Positions 1 through 7,364 of a stretch of DNA of 15,037 nt are shown here, one piece after another (positions within the stretch are counted from its first letter, which is position 1; each line of letters opens with the position of its first letter). The position numbers and the translations under genes were made by a program. The notes beneath the pieces are model-generated. The model saw nothing but the letters and a program-made list of their open reading frames with translations, made no database searches and was not told the origin of the DNA. Source of the stretch: an uncultured Succinatimonas sp. (GTDB lineage: Bacteria; Pseudomonadota; Gammaproteobacteria; Enterobacterales; Succinivibrionaceae). Location: NCBI GenBank assembly GCA_937880335.1, contig CALFLJ010000254.1, positions 1 to 15,037 on the forward strand, read 5' to 3'.

Positions 1-171
1 ATATCATTTTTACTTTCCGTAGGCACCCAATCAAGATCTTATTTTTAAAGAGCTACTGAGCCGTTAGGAATCAGTGTTTGCTTAAATTTTTAAAGTTGGA
101 AACTTGAGATATTAATATGAAGTGATAGATGGGAGTGGCATTATATAAAATATGATTTGTGCCAAATTTTT
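1..171. other. Leader region upstream of mlaF, no recognised gene
   Basis: No convincing gene is visible. All three plus frames hit stops within about 20 codons of the window edge, so an upstream gene could at most contribute a very short C-terminal tail. A 7-codon open frame (152-175) ends with its TGA overlapping the mlaF ATG at 172 in an ATGA arrangement. It has only a distant GGGAG (131-135) as a possible ribosome site, so it may be chance. On the minus strand 43-54 reads AGCTCTTTAAAA, close to the boxA antitermination sequence TGCTCTTTAACA, but no rRNA gene is seen. TATAAA at 144-149 could be a -10 element, but I find no good -35. Confidence 0.3.
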
Positions 172-969
172 ATGAATAATCCTGACATTCTTATTCAAAT
201 AAAAAATTTATCTTTTTCCTATCAAAGCAAAAGAATTTATCATAATTTAAGCCTTGATATTAAAAAGGGAAAAATTACAGCAATTATAGGGCCTTCAGGT
301 ACAGGCAAAACAACATTTTTGCGTTTGATCGGAGCTCAACTTTATCCTGATACAGGGGATGTTCTTTTTGATGGAATAAATATTCATAGATTAAATCGAG
401 CTGAACTTTACAAATTACGTAAAAGAATGAGTTTACTATTTCAAAGTGGTGCTTTATTTGCAGACATGAATGTATACGACAATGTTGCATTTCCTTTACG
501 TGAGCATACAAAGTTAAACGAAATACTAATTCGTGATATTGTTCTAATGAAACTCGAGGCTGTAGGAATGAGGGCTGCTGCTAATATGTTTCCATCTGAG
601 TTATCTGGGGGAATGTCTAGAAGAGCTGCATTAGCGCGTTCAATAGCCCTTGATCCTGATTTAATTATGTATGATGAGCCTTTTGTAGGGCAAGATCCTA
701 TTACTAAAGGAGTTTTAGTTAATTTAATAGCAAACCTTAATGCATCTTTAGGGATAACTTCAATTGTAGTTACACATGATGTTAAGGAAATTTTAGAAGT
801 CGCTCATTATGTATATATTTTATCTGAGGGAGCTGTATTAGCAGGTGGAACTCCTGATGAAATAAGAAATAGTGATGACCCTAGGGTTTTACAATTTATC
901 AACGGGGATTTTGATGGTCCTTATGCTTTTCACCTTAAAGGTCAAAGTAATTATTTAGAGGACTTATAA
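172..969 (+). CDS. mlaF: MlaF, ATPase of the Mla phospholipid transporter
   Basis: ATP-binding subunit of the inner-membrane MlaFEDB complex, which powers phospholipid traffic between inner and outer membrane and keeps the outer leaflet free of phospholipid. Numbering from the ATG at 172 (265 aa): Walker A GPSGTGKT at 40-47, ABC signature LSGGM at 144-148 followed by the MlaF-typical SRRAALARSIALDPDLIMYDEPFVGQDP stretch, Walker B aspartate/glutamate at 168-169, and H-loop His202. The signature with Met, and the VGQDPIT block, separate MlaF from generic ABC ATPases. Length matches the family (about 269 aa). A TTG at 157 in frame would add five residues (MCQIF), but the ATG at 172 gives the expected N-terminus. 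Neither has a strong ribosome site. First gene of an operon; mlaE starts 1 base after its stop. Function is secure by family similarity. Confidence 0.96.
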   Translation: MNNPDILIQIKNLSFSYQSKRIYHNLSLDIKKGKITAIIGPSGTGKTTFLRLIGAQLYPDTGDVLFDGINIHRLNRAELYKLRKRMSLLFQSGALFADMNVYDNVAFPLREHTKLNEILIRDIVLMKLEAVGMRAAANMFPSELSGGMSRRAALARSIALDPDLIMYDEPFVGQDPITKGVLVNLIANLNASLGITSIVVTHDVKEILEVAHYVYILSEGAVLAGGTPDEIRNSDDPRVLQFINGDFDGPYAFHLKGQSNYLEDL

Positions 970-970
970 C

Positions 971-1744
971 ATGGTAATGTTTTTAGGAGTGCTTGGACGT
1001 TGGGCTTTAAAAAAGATTTGTTCCTTGGGACGATCTACTATTATGCTTTTTCATGCACTTTTTTGTATTCCAAATTTAAGGCGTAATATTCCACTTTTAT
1101 CTAATCAGATTTATTTTGTGGGCGTGCAATCAATAATTATTATAATCGTTTCAGGCCTTTTTATTGGTATGGTTTTGGGATTACAAGGCTTCAATATTTT
1201 GAAAGATTTTATGGCCACAGGTTCTCTTGGAACTTTAGTTGCTTTAGCTATTATTAGAGAATTAGGGCCTGTTGTTACAGCTCTATTATTTGCTGGAAGA
1301 GCTGGATCTGCTTTGACTGCAGAAATTGGTCAGTTAAAAGCATCCGAGCAATTGTCTGCAATGGAAATGATGGCTGTAGATCCTTTACATCGTATTATTG
1401 CTCCTAGATTTTGGGCAGGTGTGATAAGCATGCCTATCCTTTCTGTACTATTTTGTTTAGTAGGAGTTTATGGTGGAAAATTTGTTGGTGTTGATTGGTT
1501 AGGTCTTGATGATGGAAATTACTGGTCTGCAATGCAAGCTAGTGTAGATTTTTTTGCTGATATATTTCCAATGTTCATAAAAGCATTGGTTTTTGGTTTA
1601 GTTTGTACTTGGATAGCCATTTTTAATGGTTATGATTGTCATCCAACCTCTACAGGAATTAGTTCTGCAACAACTGCTACTGTGGTTCAATCTTCTTTAG
1701 CTGTTTTAGGTCTTGATTTTGTTTTAACAGCTGTAATGTTTTAA
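971..1744 (+). CDS. mlaE: MlaE, permease subunit of the Mla transporter
   Basis: Integral membrane subunit that pairs as a dimer with MlaF in the inner membrane and sits under the MlaD hexamer to pass phospholipids. The 257-aa protein has an amphipathic N-terminal segment followed by several hydrophobic helices. It carries hallmark MlaE stretches: FIGMVLGLQGF near residue 65, RELGPVVTALLFAGRAGSALTAEIG in the middle, ASEQLSAMEMMAVDP, PRFWAGVISMP, and a C-terminal LAVLGLDFVLTAVMF. Length and order match the family (about 260 aa). An upstream GAGG in the mlaF 3' end serves as ribosome site, with only one base between mlaF stop and this ATG; a second ATG two codons on is an alternative start. mlaD follows after 9 bases. 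Confidence 0.96.
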   Translation: MVMFLGVLGRWALKKICSLGRSTIMLFHALFCIPNLRRNIPLLSNQIYFVGVQSIIIIIVSGLFIGMVLGLQGFNILKDFMATGSLGTLVALAIIRELGPVVTALLFAGRAGSALTAEIGQLKASEQLSAMEMMAVDPLHRIIAPRFWAGVISMPILSVLFCLVGVYGGKFVGVDWLGLDDGNYWSAMQASVDFFADIFPMFIKALVFGLVCTWIAIFNGYDCHPTSTGISSATTATVVQSSLAVLGLDFVLTAVMF

Positions 1745-1753
1745 GGTAGATGT

Positions 1754-2239
1754 ATGAGATATTTAAAATCAGAAATATATGTCGGAATATTCATGCTTTT
1801 AGGCATTTTTGCAAGTATTGTCATGGCTTTAAAAGTTGCAGGCTTAGTACTAGATAGTAATTCTGAAACATATGTAGTCAGTGCAAATTTTGAAAATATA
1901 GGATCTCTTAGGATTAGAGCTCCTGTTCGTATAGGAGGCGTAACTATTGGTAGAGTTGAATCCATACGACTTGATGATGAGTCTTTAAGTCCAATTGTTG
2001 ATATGGCTATTGAGGCTAAATACAATAATATTTCTAGTGACTCAAAGGCATCGATTCAAACAGCTGGGTTAATTGGAGAGCAGTATATATCAATTACACC
2101 TGGTTTTTATGATGAGGAAATGGGATCAACTTATTTAAAAAATGGAGATAAATTTACCGATACAGGCTCTGCTGTAGTTCTTGAAGATTTACTCGGTAAA
2201 TTTCTTTACAACATGGGATCTGGTGATTCTACAAAATAA
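1754..2239 (+). CDS. mlaD: MlaD, MCE-domain lipid-binding subunit
   Basis: Inner-membrane-anchored MCE protein that forms a hexameric ring in the periplasm, binds phospholipid, and exchanges it with MlaC. The 161-aa sequence has one N-terminal transmembrane helix (about residues 7-27) and then a single MCE domain (about 38-115) with the typical RAPVRIGGVTIGRV motif and an AGLIGEQYISITPG strand. The segment SAVVLEDLLGKFLYNM is the helical pore region seen in gammaproteobacterial MlaD. It ends soon after this, so the low-complexity C-terminal tail of the E. coli protein (about 183 aa) is mostly absent. AAGG just before the ATG, overlapping the mlaE stop, is the ribosome site. Translation is probably coupled to mlaE. 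Confidence 0.95.
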   Translation: MRYLKSEIYVGIFMLLGIFASIVMALKVAGLVLDSNSETYVVSANFENIGSLRIRAPVRIGGVTIGRVESIRLDDESLSPIVDMAIEAKYNNISSDSKASIQTAGLIGEQYISITPGFYDEEMGSTYLKNGDKFTDTGSAVVLEDLLGKFLYNMGSGDSTK

Positions 2240-2268
2240 TTTTTTAGAAAATTTGGAGTGATTGTTTT

Positions 2269-2886
2269 ATGAGTAAAATTTTATCTATTTGTTTGGGTGT
2301 TATATTAGCTTGTATAACATTTGTATCAAATGCAGTTGATATGACAAATCCTTATATTTTAGCTTCAGAAGTTGCTACAACAACGGTAAATGAACTTAAG
2401 GCAAATAAAGATAAATTATCTGATAAAGACTTTGCAAGAAGTTTAGTTCAAAAAGAACTTATGCCTTATGTTGATATTAAGTATGCTGCATATAAAGTTA
2501 TGGGAGCATCGTTGAACAAGACTACTCCTCAAGAAAGAGAAGAGTTTACTAAAGCTTTTGAAGAGTATATGGTTCAATCCTTATCTGATGTATTAGGAAA
2601 GTATGTAAATCAGGATATTGTTCCTGAGCCTAATAAGGTAATTCCAAAGGATGCTAGTATTGTTTCTGTAAAATTTACTATCAAAGAACAGGGTAAAAAA
2701 GATCTGTTTATGGTATTAAAAATGCGATTAAATAAGAAAACTTCAGAATGGAAAGTTTTCGATTTAGTCGGAGAGAACATTAGTATCCTTGATGCTAAGG
2801 AGAGCGAGATTTCTCCAATTATTAAATCCAAAGGTATAGCAGCTGCTATTGAAACATTGAAGAATCTTAAGATAGAAATAAAATAA
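2269..2886 (+). CDS. mlaC: MlaC, periplasmic phospholipid carrier
   Basis: Soluble periplasmic shuttle that carries phospholipid between the outer-membrane MlaA-porin complex and the inner-membrane MlaFEDB complex. The 205-aa protein starts with a Sec signal peptide (Lys at position 3, hydrophobic core ILSICLGVILACITFV, likely cleavage after Ala22 in VSNA-VD). The mature part has the MlaC pattern: KDFARSLVQKELMPYVDIKYAAYKVMG, then TPQEREEFTKAFEEYMVQSLSDVL, then the NTF2-like beta sheet with KTSEWKVFDLVGENISI. Length matches E. coli MlaC (about 211 aa). GGAGTG, 10 bases before the ATG at 2269, is a good ribosome site. Its TAA overlaps the mlaB ATG by one base. Confidence 0.95.
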   Translation: MSKILSICLGVILACITFVSNAVDMTNPYILASEVATTTVNELKANKDKLSDKDFARSLVQKELMPYVDIKYAAYKVMGASLNKTTPQEREEFTKAFEEYMVQSLSDVLGKYVNQDIVPEPNKVIPKDASIVSVKFTIKEQGKKDLFMVLKMRLNKKTSEWKVFDLVGENISILDAKESEISPIIKSKGIAAAIETLKNLKIEIK

Positions 2887-3134
2887 TGATAAATTTTGAG
2901 ATTATGTCAGCTGCAACTGTTCCTCAGTTGTGGCTTGAAAGACACGAAATTTTTCAAAATAACTTTATCGATATGACTTGCGTCAAAGAGATTGATTCGG
3001 CCGGTATTGCGTTTCTAATCCAGTGGTCAAAATCTCTTAAAGACAGAAAGCTTTGCTTAAAACATCCTCCTCAGGCCGCGCTTCGTTTGATTGCGACTTT
3101 TAGCCTGCAACCAATTTTTGAAATTGAGAATTAA
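2886..3134 (+). CDS. mlaB: MlaB, STAS-domain regulator of MlaF (short form)
   Basis: Cytoplasmic STAS-domain protein that binds MlaF and is needed for assembly and activity of the transporter. At 82 aa it is shorter than E. coli MlaB (about 97 aa). Similarity begins around the second half of the first beta-hairpin, so the first strand seems missing. An in-frame TAA at 2868 leaves no room for an upstream ATG. The core is present: VPQLW, then FIDMTCVKEIDSAGIAFLIQW, where Ser38 sits where E. coli MlaB has its conserved Thr in the VDTGG motif, and a C-terminal RLIATFSLQPIFEI helix-strand. Start codon overlaps the mlaC stop (TAATG), implying translational coupling. Assignment relies as much on its operon position as on sequence. 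Confidence 0.88.
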   Translation: MINFEIMSAATVPQLWLERHEIFQNNFIDMTCVKEIDSAGIAFLIQWSKSLKDRKLCLKHPPQAALRLIATFSLQPIFEIEN

Positions 3135-3139
3135 AGTAT

Positions 3140-3697
3140 ATGTCAGAACAGCATTTTGAAGGCTTTGATCATGAGCCAGAAGAAGAAAGCCGCAGTGCTA
3201 GAAAAAGAGAAGCACAGGCTATTAGAAAACTTGTAGAAGATATTTCCAACCTTGGAGATCAAGCTTTTAAATCTTTGATAATACCTGACGATGTAAAAGA
3301 AGCTTTACTTGTTGCAAGAAAGCTAAAACCTCGTAGTGATGAGCGTAGACGTCAACTTCAGTATGTTGCTAGATTACAAAGAGGTTATCCAGAATCTGAT
3401 TTAGATATGCAAGTAAAAATGTTAGGAGCTTCATCAAAAGAGGATCCTAATACAATGAAACTTGAGAGATTGCGTCAAGAATTGATAGATGGTGGTAAGC
3501 TTGCTATTGATGCTATGTGTTCTTTGATTATAGATACAGACCGAAATAAATTAAGAACATTGGTTAAAAAAGCTTCTGAAGAGGCTAAATTAGATCTTGA
3601 AGGAAATTTACCAAAGCCTGCTTCTAGAGCATTATACAAGTATATAAAATCCGAATTTGCTCGAGTAAAGATATCTATTCCAAATCATTTAATATAA
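3140..3697 (+). CDS. darP: DarP (YjgA), 50S ribosome assembly factor
   Basis: Small basic/acidic helical protein of the UPF0307/DUF615 family, shown in E. coli to associate with late 50S precursors and promote peptidyl-transferase centre maturation. The 185-aa sequence matches family length (about 183 aa). It shows an acidic N-terminal leader, then REAQAIRKLVEDISNLGDQAFKSL, LVARKLKPRSDERRRQLQYVARL (the strongly conserved RRRQLQ block, about residues 71-76), and a C-terminal NKLRTLVKKASEEAK plus KPASRALYKYIKSEF. It begins 5 bases after mlaB, so it is probably cotranscribed with mla, an unusual linkage: in enteric bacteria darP lies next to pmbA/tldE. Here it faces tldD in convergent orientation, keeping the darP-TldD/E neighbourhood. 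Confidence 0.93.
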   Translation: MSEQHFEGFDHEPEEESRSARKREAQAIRKLVEDISNLGDQAFKSLIIPDDVKEALLVARKLKPRSDERRRQLQYVARLQRGYPESDLDMQVKMLGASSKEDPNTMKLERLRQELIDGGKLAIDAMCSLIIDTDRNKLRTLVKKASEEAKLDLEGNLPKPASRALYKYIKSEFARVKISIPNHLI

Positions 3698-3740
3698 GAA
3701 TGCGTTAAAATTTACTATTGTTGAATAAGTAATTAAAAAA

Positions 3741-3820
3741 TAGCTCATTATTGTCATAATATAAATTTGCCTAGAATTAGCAAATTATAGAAAAACAAAA
3801 TGAGCTGTTTTATTTCTTTT
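3741..3820. terminator. Bidirectional nested-hairpin terminator between darP and tldD
   Basis: Outer arms AGCTCATT (3742-3749) and AATGAGCT (3799-3806) are a perfect 8-bp inverted repeat. Nested inside are AATTTGC (3764-3770) and GCAAATT (3780-3786), a 7-bp stem with a 9-base loop. On the plus strand the outer stem is followed by a T-rich run (3807-3824), terminating the mla-darP operon. On the minus strand it is followed by the complement of AATTAAAAAAT, also T-rich, terminating mre-maf-tldD. The long outer loop is unusual for a classical intrinsic terminator, so either stem could be the active one. Confidence 0.6.
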
Positions 3821-3821
3821 T

Positions 3822-5264
3822 TTATGTTTGTGTGCCACCAACTGTAATTTGATTTATTTTTAATGTTGGTTGTCCTATTCCTACAGGGACAGATTGCCCA
3901 GCCTTACCGCATGTTCCAATACCGTCATCGAAGGTAAGGTCGTCGGCAACCATTGATACTTGCTTCATTGTGGCAGGACCATTTCCTATTAAAGTTGCAC
4001 CTTTTATAGGAGCAGATACTTTACCATTTTCTATTAAGTATGCCTCAGATGTAGAAAAAACAAATTTTCCAGAAGTAATATCAACTTGGCCACCACTGAA
4101 ATTTACTGCGTATATGCCGTTTTTTACACTTTCAATAATTTCTTCTTTTTTGTAATTTCCTGCCTTTAGGTAAGTGTTTGTCATACGAGGTATTGGTAGT
4201 GAGTTATAGTTTTCTCTACGTCCATTTCCTGTACATGGTTTACCCATTAACATGGCATTTTGTCTATCTTGCATGTATCCTTTCAGAATTCCATTTTCAA
4301 TTAGTATATTTTGACTAGAAGGTGTTCCTTCGTCATCAAAGGTCATAGAACCTCGTCTTTTGGGAATTGTTCCATCATCTATAATTGTACAAACATCAGA
4401 AGCTACTTTTTGGCCAATTAAGTTGGTAAAAGCAGATGTTTTTGTTCGATTAAAATCCCCTTCAAGTCCGTGACCTACAGCTTCATGAATAAGGACCCCA
4501 GGCCATCCTGCTCCTAATACAACATTCATACTTCCTGCTGGAGCAGGGATAGCTTCAAGATTTACAGAGCCTACGCGAACAGCCTCTTTTGCCATTTTCT
4601 CTATTTTTTGATCTTTTATCAGATCATTAAGCATAAAGGCTCCTCCTGAGGCTACAAAACCAAATTCTCGGCGCCCATTTTGTTCCATGATAAGTGATAC
4701 TACCATTTGAACAATAGGTTTTATATCAGTTGTAATCTGCCCGTCAGTTCGTGCTGTAAGTGAGACTTTATAATTTGCGCTTAAATTAGCCATAACTTGT
4801 ATAACTCTGTTATCTAGGCTTCTGGCAATTTTATCTACTTTCTCTAAGATAGCTACCTTTTCTTCTCGACTAATAGAACTTATAGGATTATCTGATGAGT
4901 ACAAAGGAGCTTTATGGGGGTATGTTGTGGAAATACAAACACCATCACAATTAGTTCCTGAAGAAATTGTTCTTGCAGCCTTTGAAGCCTCTAGTAGTGA
5001 TGAGAAATCAAGCCTATCACTATAGGCAAAGCCTGTTTTATTCCCACTTACAGCTCTAACTCCAACCCCTTTGCAGATATCAAAAGAACCGCACTTTACA
5101 ATGCTGTCTTCTAAAGAAAAACTTTCAGAAATATTTTGTTCAAAGTAGATATCCCCAAAATCAATTTTACGTTCAGTTAGTGTTTTGAGAGCCGTATTTA
5201 AGGAATTAAGGTCAATATCAGTATTTTCCCAAAGAATATTTGAAGCTTTAGTAAAGTTTTCCAT
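3822..5264 (-). CDS. tldD: TldD, subunit of the TldD/TldE metalloprotease
   Basis: Catalytic subunit of the TldD-TldE (PmbA) heterodimeric zinc protease, known in E. coli for maturing microcin B17 and helping degrade the CcdA antitoxin. Starting at the ATG at 5264 gives 480 aa, the usual length (about 481). The open frame extends 21 codons further into maf, but the 5264 start has AGGA six bases upstream and lies only 2 bases past the maf stop. The zinc motif HEAVGH is at 260-265 inside the conserved GVLIHEAVGHGLEGDF. The probable third ligand Cys452 is in GIGTCGKAGQ. The partner tldE/pmbA is not in this window. Last gene of the mre-maf-tldD run. In enterics rng and yhdP separate maf from tldD; both are absent here. 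Confidence 0.96.
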   Translation of the reverse strand: MENFTKASNILWENTDIDLNSLNTALKTLTERKIDFGDIYFEQNISESFSLEDSIVKCGSFDICKGVGVRAVSGNKTGFAYSDRLDFSSLLEASKAARTISSGTNCDGVCISTTYPHKAPLYSSDNPISSISREEKVAILEKVDKIARSLDNRVIQVMANLSANYKVSLTARTDGQITTDIKPIVQMVVSLIMEQNGRREFGFVASGGAFMLNDLIKDQKIEKMAKEAVRVGSVNLEAIPAPAGSMNVVLGAGWPGVLIHEAVGHGLEGDFNRTKTSAFTNLIGQKVASDVCTIIDDGTIPKRRGSMTFDDEGTPSSQNILIENGILKGYMQDRQNAMLMGKPCTGNGRRENYNSLPIPRMTNTYLKAGNYKKEEIIESVKNGIYAVNFSGGQVDITSGKFVFSTSEAYLIENGKVSAPIKGATLIGNGPATMKQVSMVADDLTFDDGIGTCGKAGQSVPVGIGQPTLKINQITVGGTQT

Positions 5265-5266
5265 TT

Positions 5267-5848
5267 TTATGTCCTGGTAATGAGGGGAAATATACCAAAT
5301 TTGGATAGTATCTGACGAACCTGGCAAATCGGTAAGCCGACCACAGAACTAACAGAACCGTTAACTTTTTCGATAAACATAGAAGCTATGCCTTGTACGG
5401 CATATGATCCTGATTTATCGTCGCATTCCCCTGTTTTTATATAATTTAATATTAGCTCATCATCTAAGGATGCGAAAGTTACATCTGTAATTTCACAACC
5501 TGTATGTATTTGACTTCCTTGAGAAATTGTATAACCAGTAATAACTTGGTGGGTTTTGCCTGAAAGTTTTTTTAGCATATTAAATGCTTCTTTTCTATTG
5601 ATAGGTTTACCTAAAATCTCACCATTTAAAACCACAATAGTATCTGCTGCTATAATTACAGCATCTGGATTTGTATTACTTATTTCCTTAGCCTTTAATG
5701 AAGATAAGCGTAGTACTAAGTCTTGCGGTTTTTCTCCAACTAAAGGAGACTCATCAATATTAGGTACAATAATCTCGAAATCAAATCCTAAAAGTTTTAA
5801 AAAATCTCTTCTTCTTGGAGAGCCTGAAGCTAAAATTATTCTTTTCAT
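5267..5848 (-). CDS. maf: Maf-family nucleoside triphosphate pyrophosphatase (YhdE type)
   Basis: House-cleaning nucleotide pyrophosphatase. E. coli YhdE hydrolyses dTTP, UTP and modified pyrimidine nucleotides to monophosphates and has been linked to cell-division arrest when overproduced. The 193-aa protein has the family signature SGSPRRRDFL (residues 8-17), the catalytic-region stretch VIIAADTIVVLNGEILGKP with Asp at about 68, KLSGKTHQVITGYT, and the C-terminal GSYAVQGIASMFIEKVNGSVSSVVGLP. Position directly after mreD is conserved in gammaproteobacteria and supports the YhdE rather than the YceF subgroup. The start ATG overlaps the mreD stop by four bases (ATGA), and tldD begins 2 bases after its stop, so all three are likely cotranslated from one mRNA. 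Confidence 0.93.
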   Translation of the reverse strand: MKRIILASGSPRRRDFLKLLGFDFEIIVPNIDESPLVGEKPQDLVLRLSSLKAKEISNTNPDAVIIAADTIVVLNGEILGKPINRKEAFNMLKKLSGKTHQVITGYTISQGSQIHTGCEITDVTFASLDDELILNYIKTGECDDKSGSYAVQGIASMFIEKVNGSVSSVVGLPICQVRQILSKFGIFPLITRT

Positions 5849-6363
5849 AAATCGTTATTTTCTGAATTGATTTGTATTGATAGCATTGTTGCAAGTGCCT
5901 TGAAAATTATGTTTAAGGGAATCCATAATATTGCAACAAATAAAGCAGGAAGCAAAAAGTTTATATCGTATGCACTCTGTCCTATTATGTGCTCAAGCCA
6001 ATAAGCTATAAAGTTTACTATAAGGTTAACAACACCGATGATTATAGATTGTTGCCATAAAGCATAAAGTTTAAAACGCTTAAATTGAGCCGTTATTAAG
6101 TAAACTTGAGATGCTAATATAAGCGCATTTACACAAAGAGGAGCACCTGTCAAAAGATCTAATACAATACCTAAAGCAAAAGCTATTTCTAAAGAAAATC
6201 TAAATTTTTCTAAAGTAGTAAAAAATATTAGTACAAGTATTATTAAGCTAGGTCTATTCTCCATCAGAAAATCAGGGAGATGAATAATTTGAAAAATTAA
6301 AGATAAGAATATTAAAGGGATCAATAAAAGTACAATTGATCTTCCGTGTTCTTTGTTTGCCAT
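5845..6363 (-). CDS. mreD: MreD, rod-shape-determining membrane protein
   Basis: Inner-membrane protein of the elongasome that works with MreC, MreB, RodA and PBP2 to direct lateral cell-wall synthesis. The 172-aa protein is almost wholly hydrophobic with about five predicted membrane helices. It shows the loosely conserved MreD features: N-terminal LIFLSLIFQIIHLPDFL, a central FALGIVLDLLTGAPLCVNALIL (the GLxxDxLxGxPLG-like loop), and a C-terminal long hydrophobic helix. Length fits the family (about 162-170 aa). Its ATG overlaps the mreC TAA by one base, and its stop overlaps the maf ATG, so translation is coupled on both sides. MreD sequences are divergent, so the call depends on topology and position as well as on similarity. 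Confidence 0.93.
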   Translation of the reverse strand: MANKEHGRSIVLLLIPLIFLSLIFQIIHLPDFLMENRPSLIILVLIFFTTLEKFRFSLEIAFALGIVLDLLTGAPLCVNALILASQVYLITAQFKRFKLYALWQQSIIIGVVNLIVNFIAYWLEHIIGQSAYDINFLLPALFVAILWIPLNIIFKALATMLSIQINSENNDL

Positions 6364-7349
6364 TAAGGTCTCTTTTCGTTATTTTGTTTCTGATCATTAT
6401 TCTTATCTTCAGTCTCAAGAGGTCTACTTAGAGACTCAATAAGATTTTTAATTTTTTCTTGTCTTAAAATACGTTTACCATCAGTTCTTTGTTTTACCAA
6501 TGTAAGATTATCGTCATTTTCTCCATTGATTCCTTGGTACCAATATAGCAATACATAGTGCATTGTATCTGTATTTACAATAGGTTTTGCTTTTATGCTG
6601 GCAAACGGTAATGAATCTGAATATCCAACTGATGTAACCTCTGCTACAGGGAAACCTTTAGGGTATACGCCTCCAAGACCTGAGGTGATAAGGATATCTC
6701 CTACACGCATATCAGCACTTCTAGGGACATTATTAACAATAAGTTCATCATGAACTCCTGTACCCATAGTCACAGCCCTGATATTAGTTCTAGGACACAT
6801 TACAGGAACAGCACAATTAGGATCGTTAACTAAAAGTACTCGTGAAAATCCATAATTTAAAGAGTAGACTTGACCTACAAGACCAGAACCTGAAATTACA
6901 GGCATGCCTTCATAAACACCGGATTGTGAACCCCTGTTTATTACTACGCGACGAAGGTAAGGGTTTGAGTCTACGTCTATAACCTCTGCAACTAATCTTT
7001 TTGTTGATGGGTGTGATGGTGAGTTTAAAAGTTTTCTTAGAGCATCATTTTCTGCTTCTAAAGCCTGCATTCTCATGATATCTGCTTTTTGTAGAAAATT
7101 TTCAACAGATAAACGTTCATTTTCTTCAATGAGTTCACTTTTGCTTTTAAATTGCGATGAAACCATTTTTGATACGGTTCTTGGAGCATCAGCAAAAACC
7201 ATTAATGGATAAAGTGATGATTCTACATAATAGCGAAAATCATTTAACATTCTTGATCTCATGTCAACGGCCATGATTGATAGTGAGATAAAAAATATTA
7301 TCGCAAAACGAAGGTGAATAAACAGGCTAGGCTGGTCAGGCTTATTCAA
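6363..7349 (-). CDS. mreC: MreC, rod-shape-determining scaffold protein (TTG start)
   Basis: Bitopic periplasmic scaffold of the elongasome that links MreB/MreD to PBP2 and activates it. The 328-aa protein has a short cytoplasmic N-terminus, one transmembrane helix (about 12-30), a coiled-coil (about 65-110, SKSELIEENERLSVENFLQK...), and the paired beta-barrel domains with VVINRGSQSGVYEGMPVISGSGLVGQV and GDILITSGLGGVYPKGFPVAEV. A charged Asn/Gln/Lys-rich tail (from about 308) ends the protein, and this part is poorly conserved. The start codon is TTG: no ATG occurs in frame before residue 26, inside the membrane helix, and GGA lies about 9 bases upstream of the TTG. It follows mreB across a 56-base gap holding a strong hairpin, so expression is likely lower than mreB. 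Confidence 0.95.
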   Translation of the reverse strand: MNKPDQPSLFIHLRFAIIFFISLSIMAVDMRSRMLNDFRYYVESSLYPLMVFADAPRTVSKMVSSQFKSKSELIEENERLSVENFLQKADIMRMQALEAENDALRKLLNSPSHPSTKRLVAEVIDVDSNPYLRRVVINRGSQSGVYEGMPVISGSGLVGQVYSLNYGFSRVLLVNDPNCAVPVMCPRTNIRAVTMGTGVHDELIVNNVPRSADMRVGDILITSGLGGVYPKGFPVAEVTSVGYSDSLPFASIKAKPIVNTDTMHYVLLYWYQGINGENDDNLTLVKQRTDGKRILRQEKIKNLIESLSRPLETEDKNNDQKQNNEKRP

Positions 7350-7364
7350 AATCTAATCCGTTTA

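Noticed and set aside
43..54. boxA-like AGCTCTTTAAAA on the minus strand
   Set aside because: No rRNA gene or accompanying boxB/boxC features are visible; a 12-base match in AT-rich DNA is weak.
5265..5327. A 21-codon upstream extension of tldD into maf
   Set aside because: The added residues have no family counterpart; the ATG at 5264 has AGGA upstream and gives the normal TldD length.
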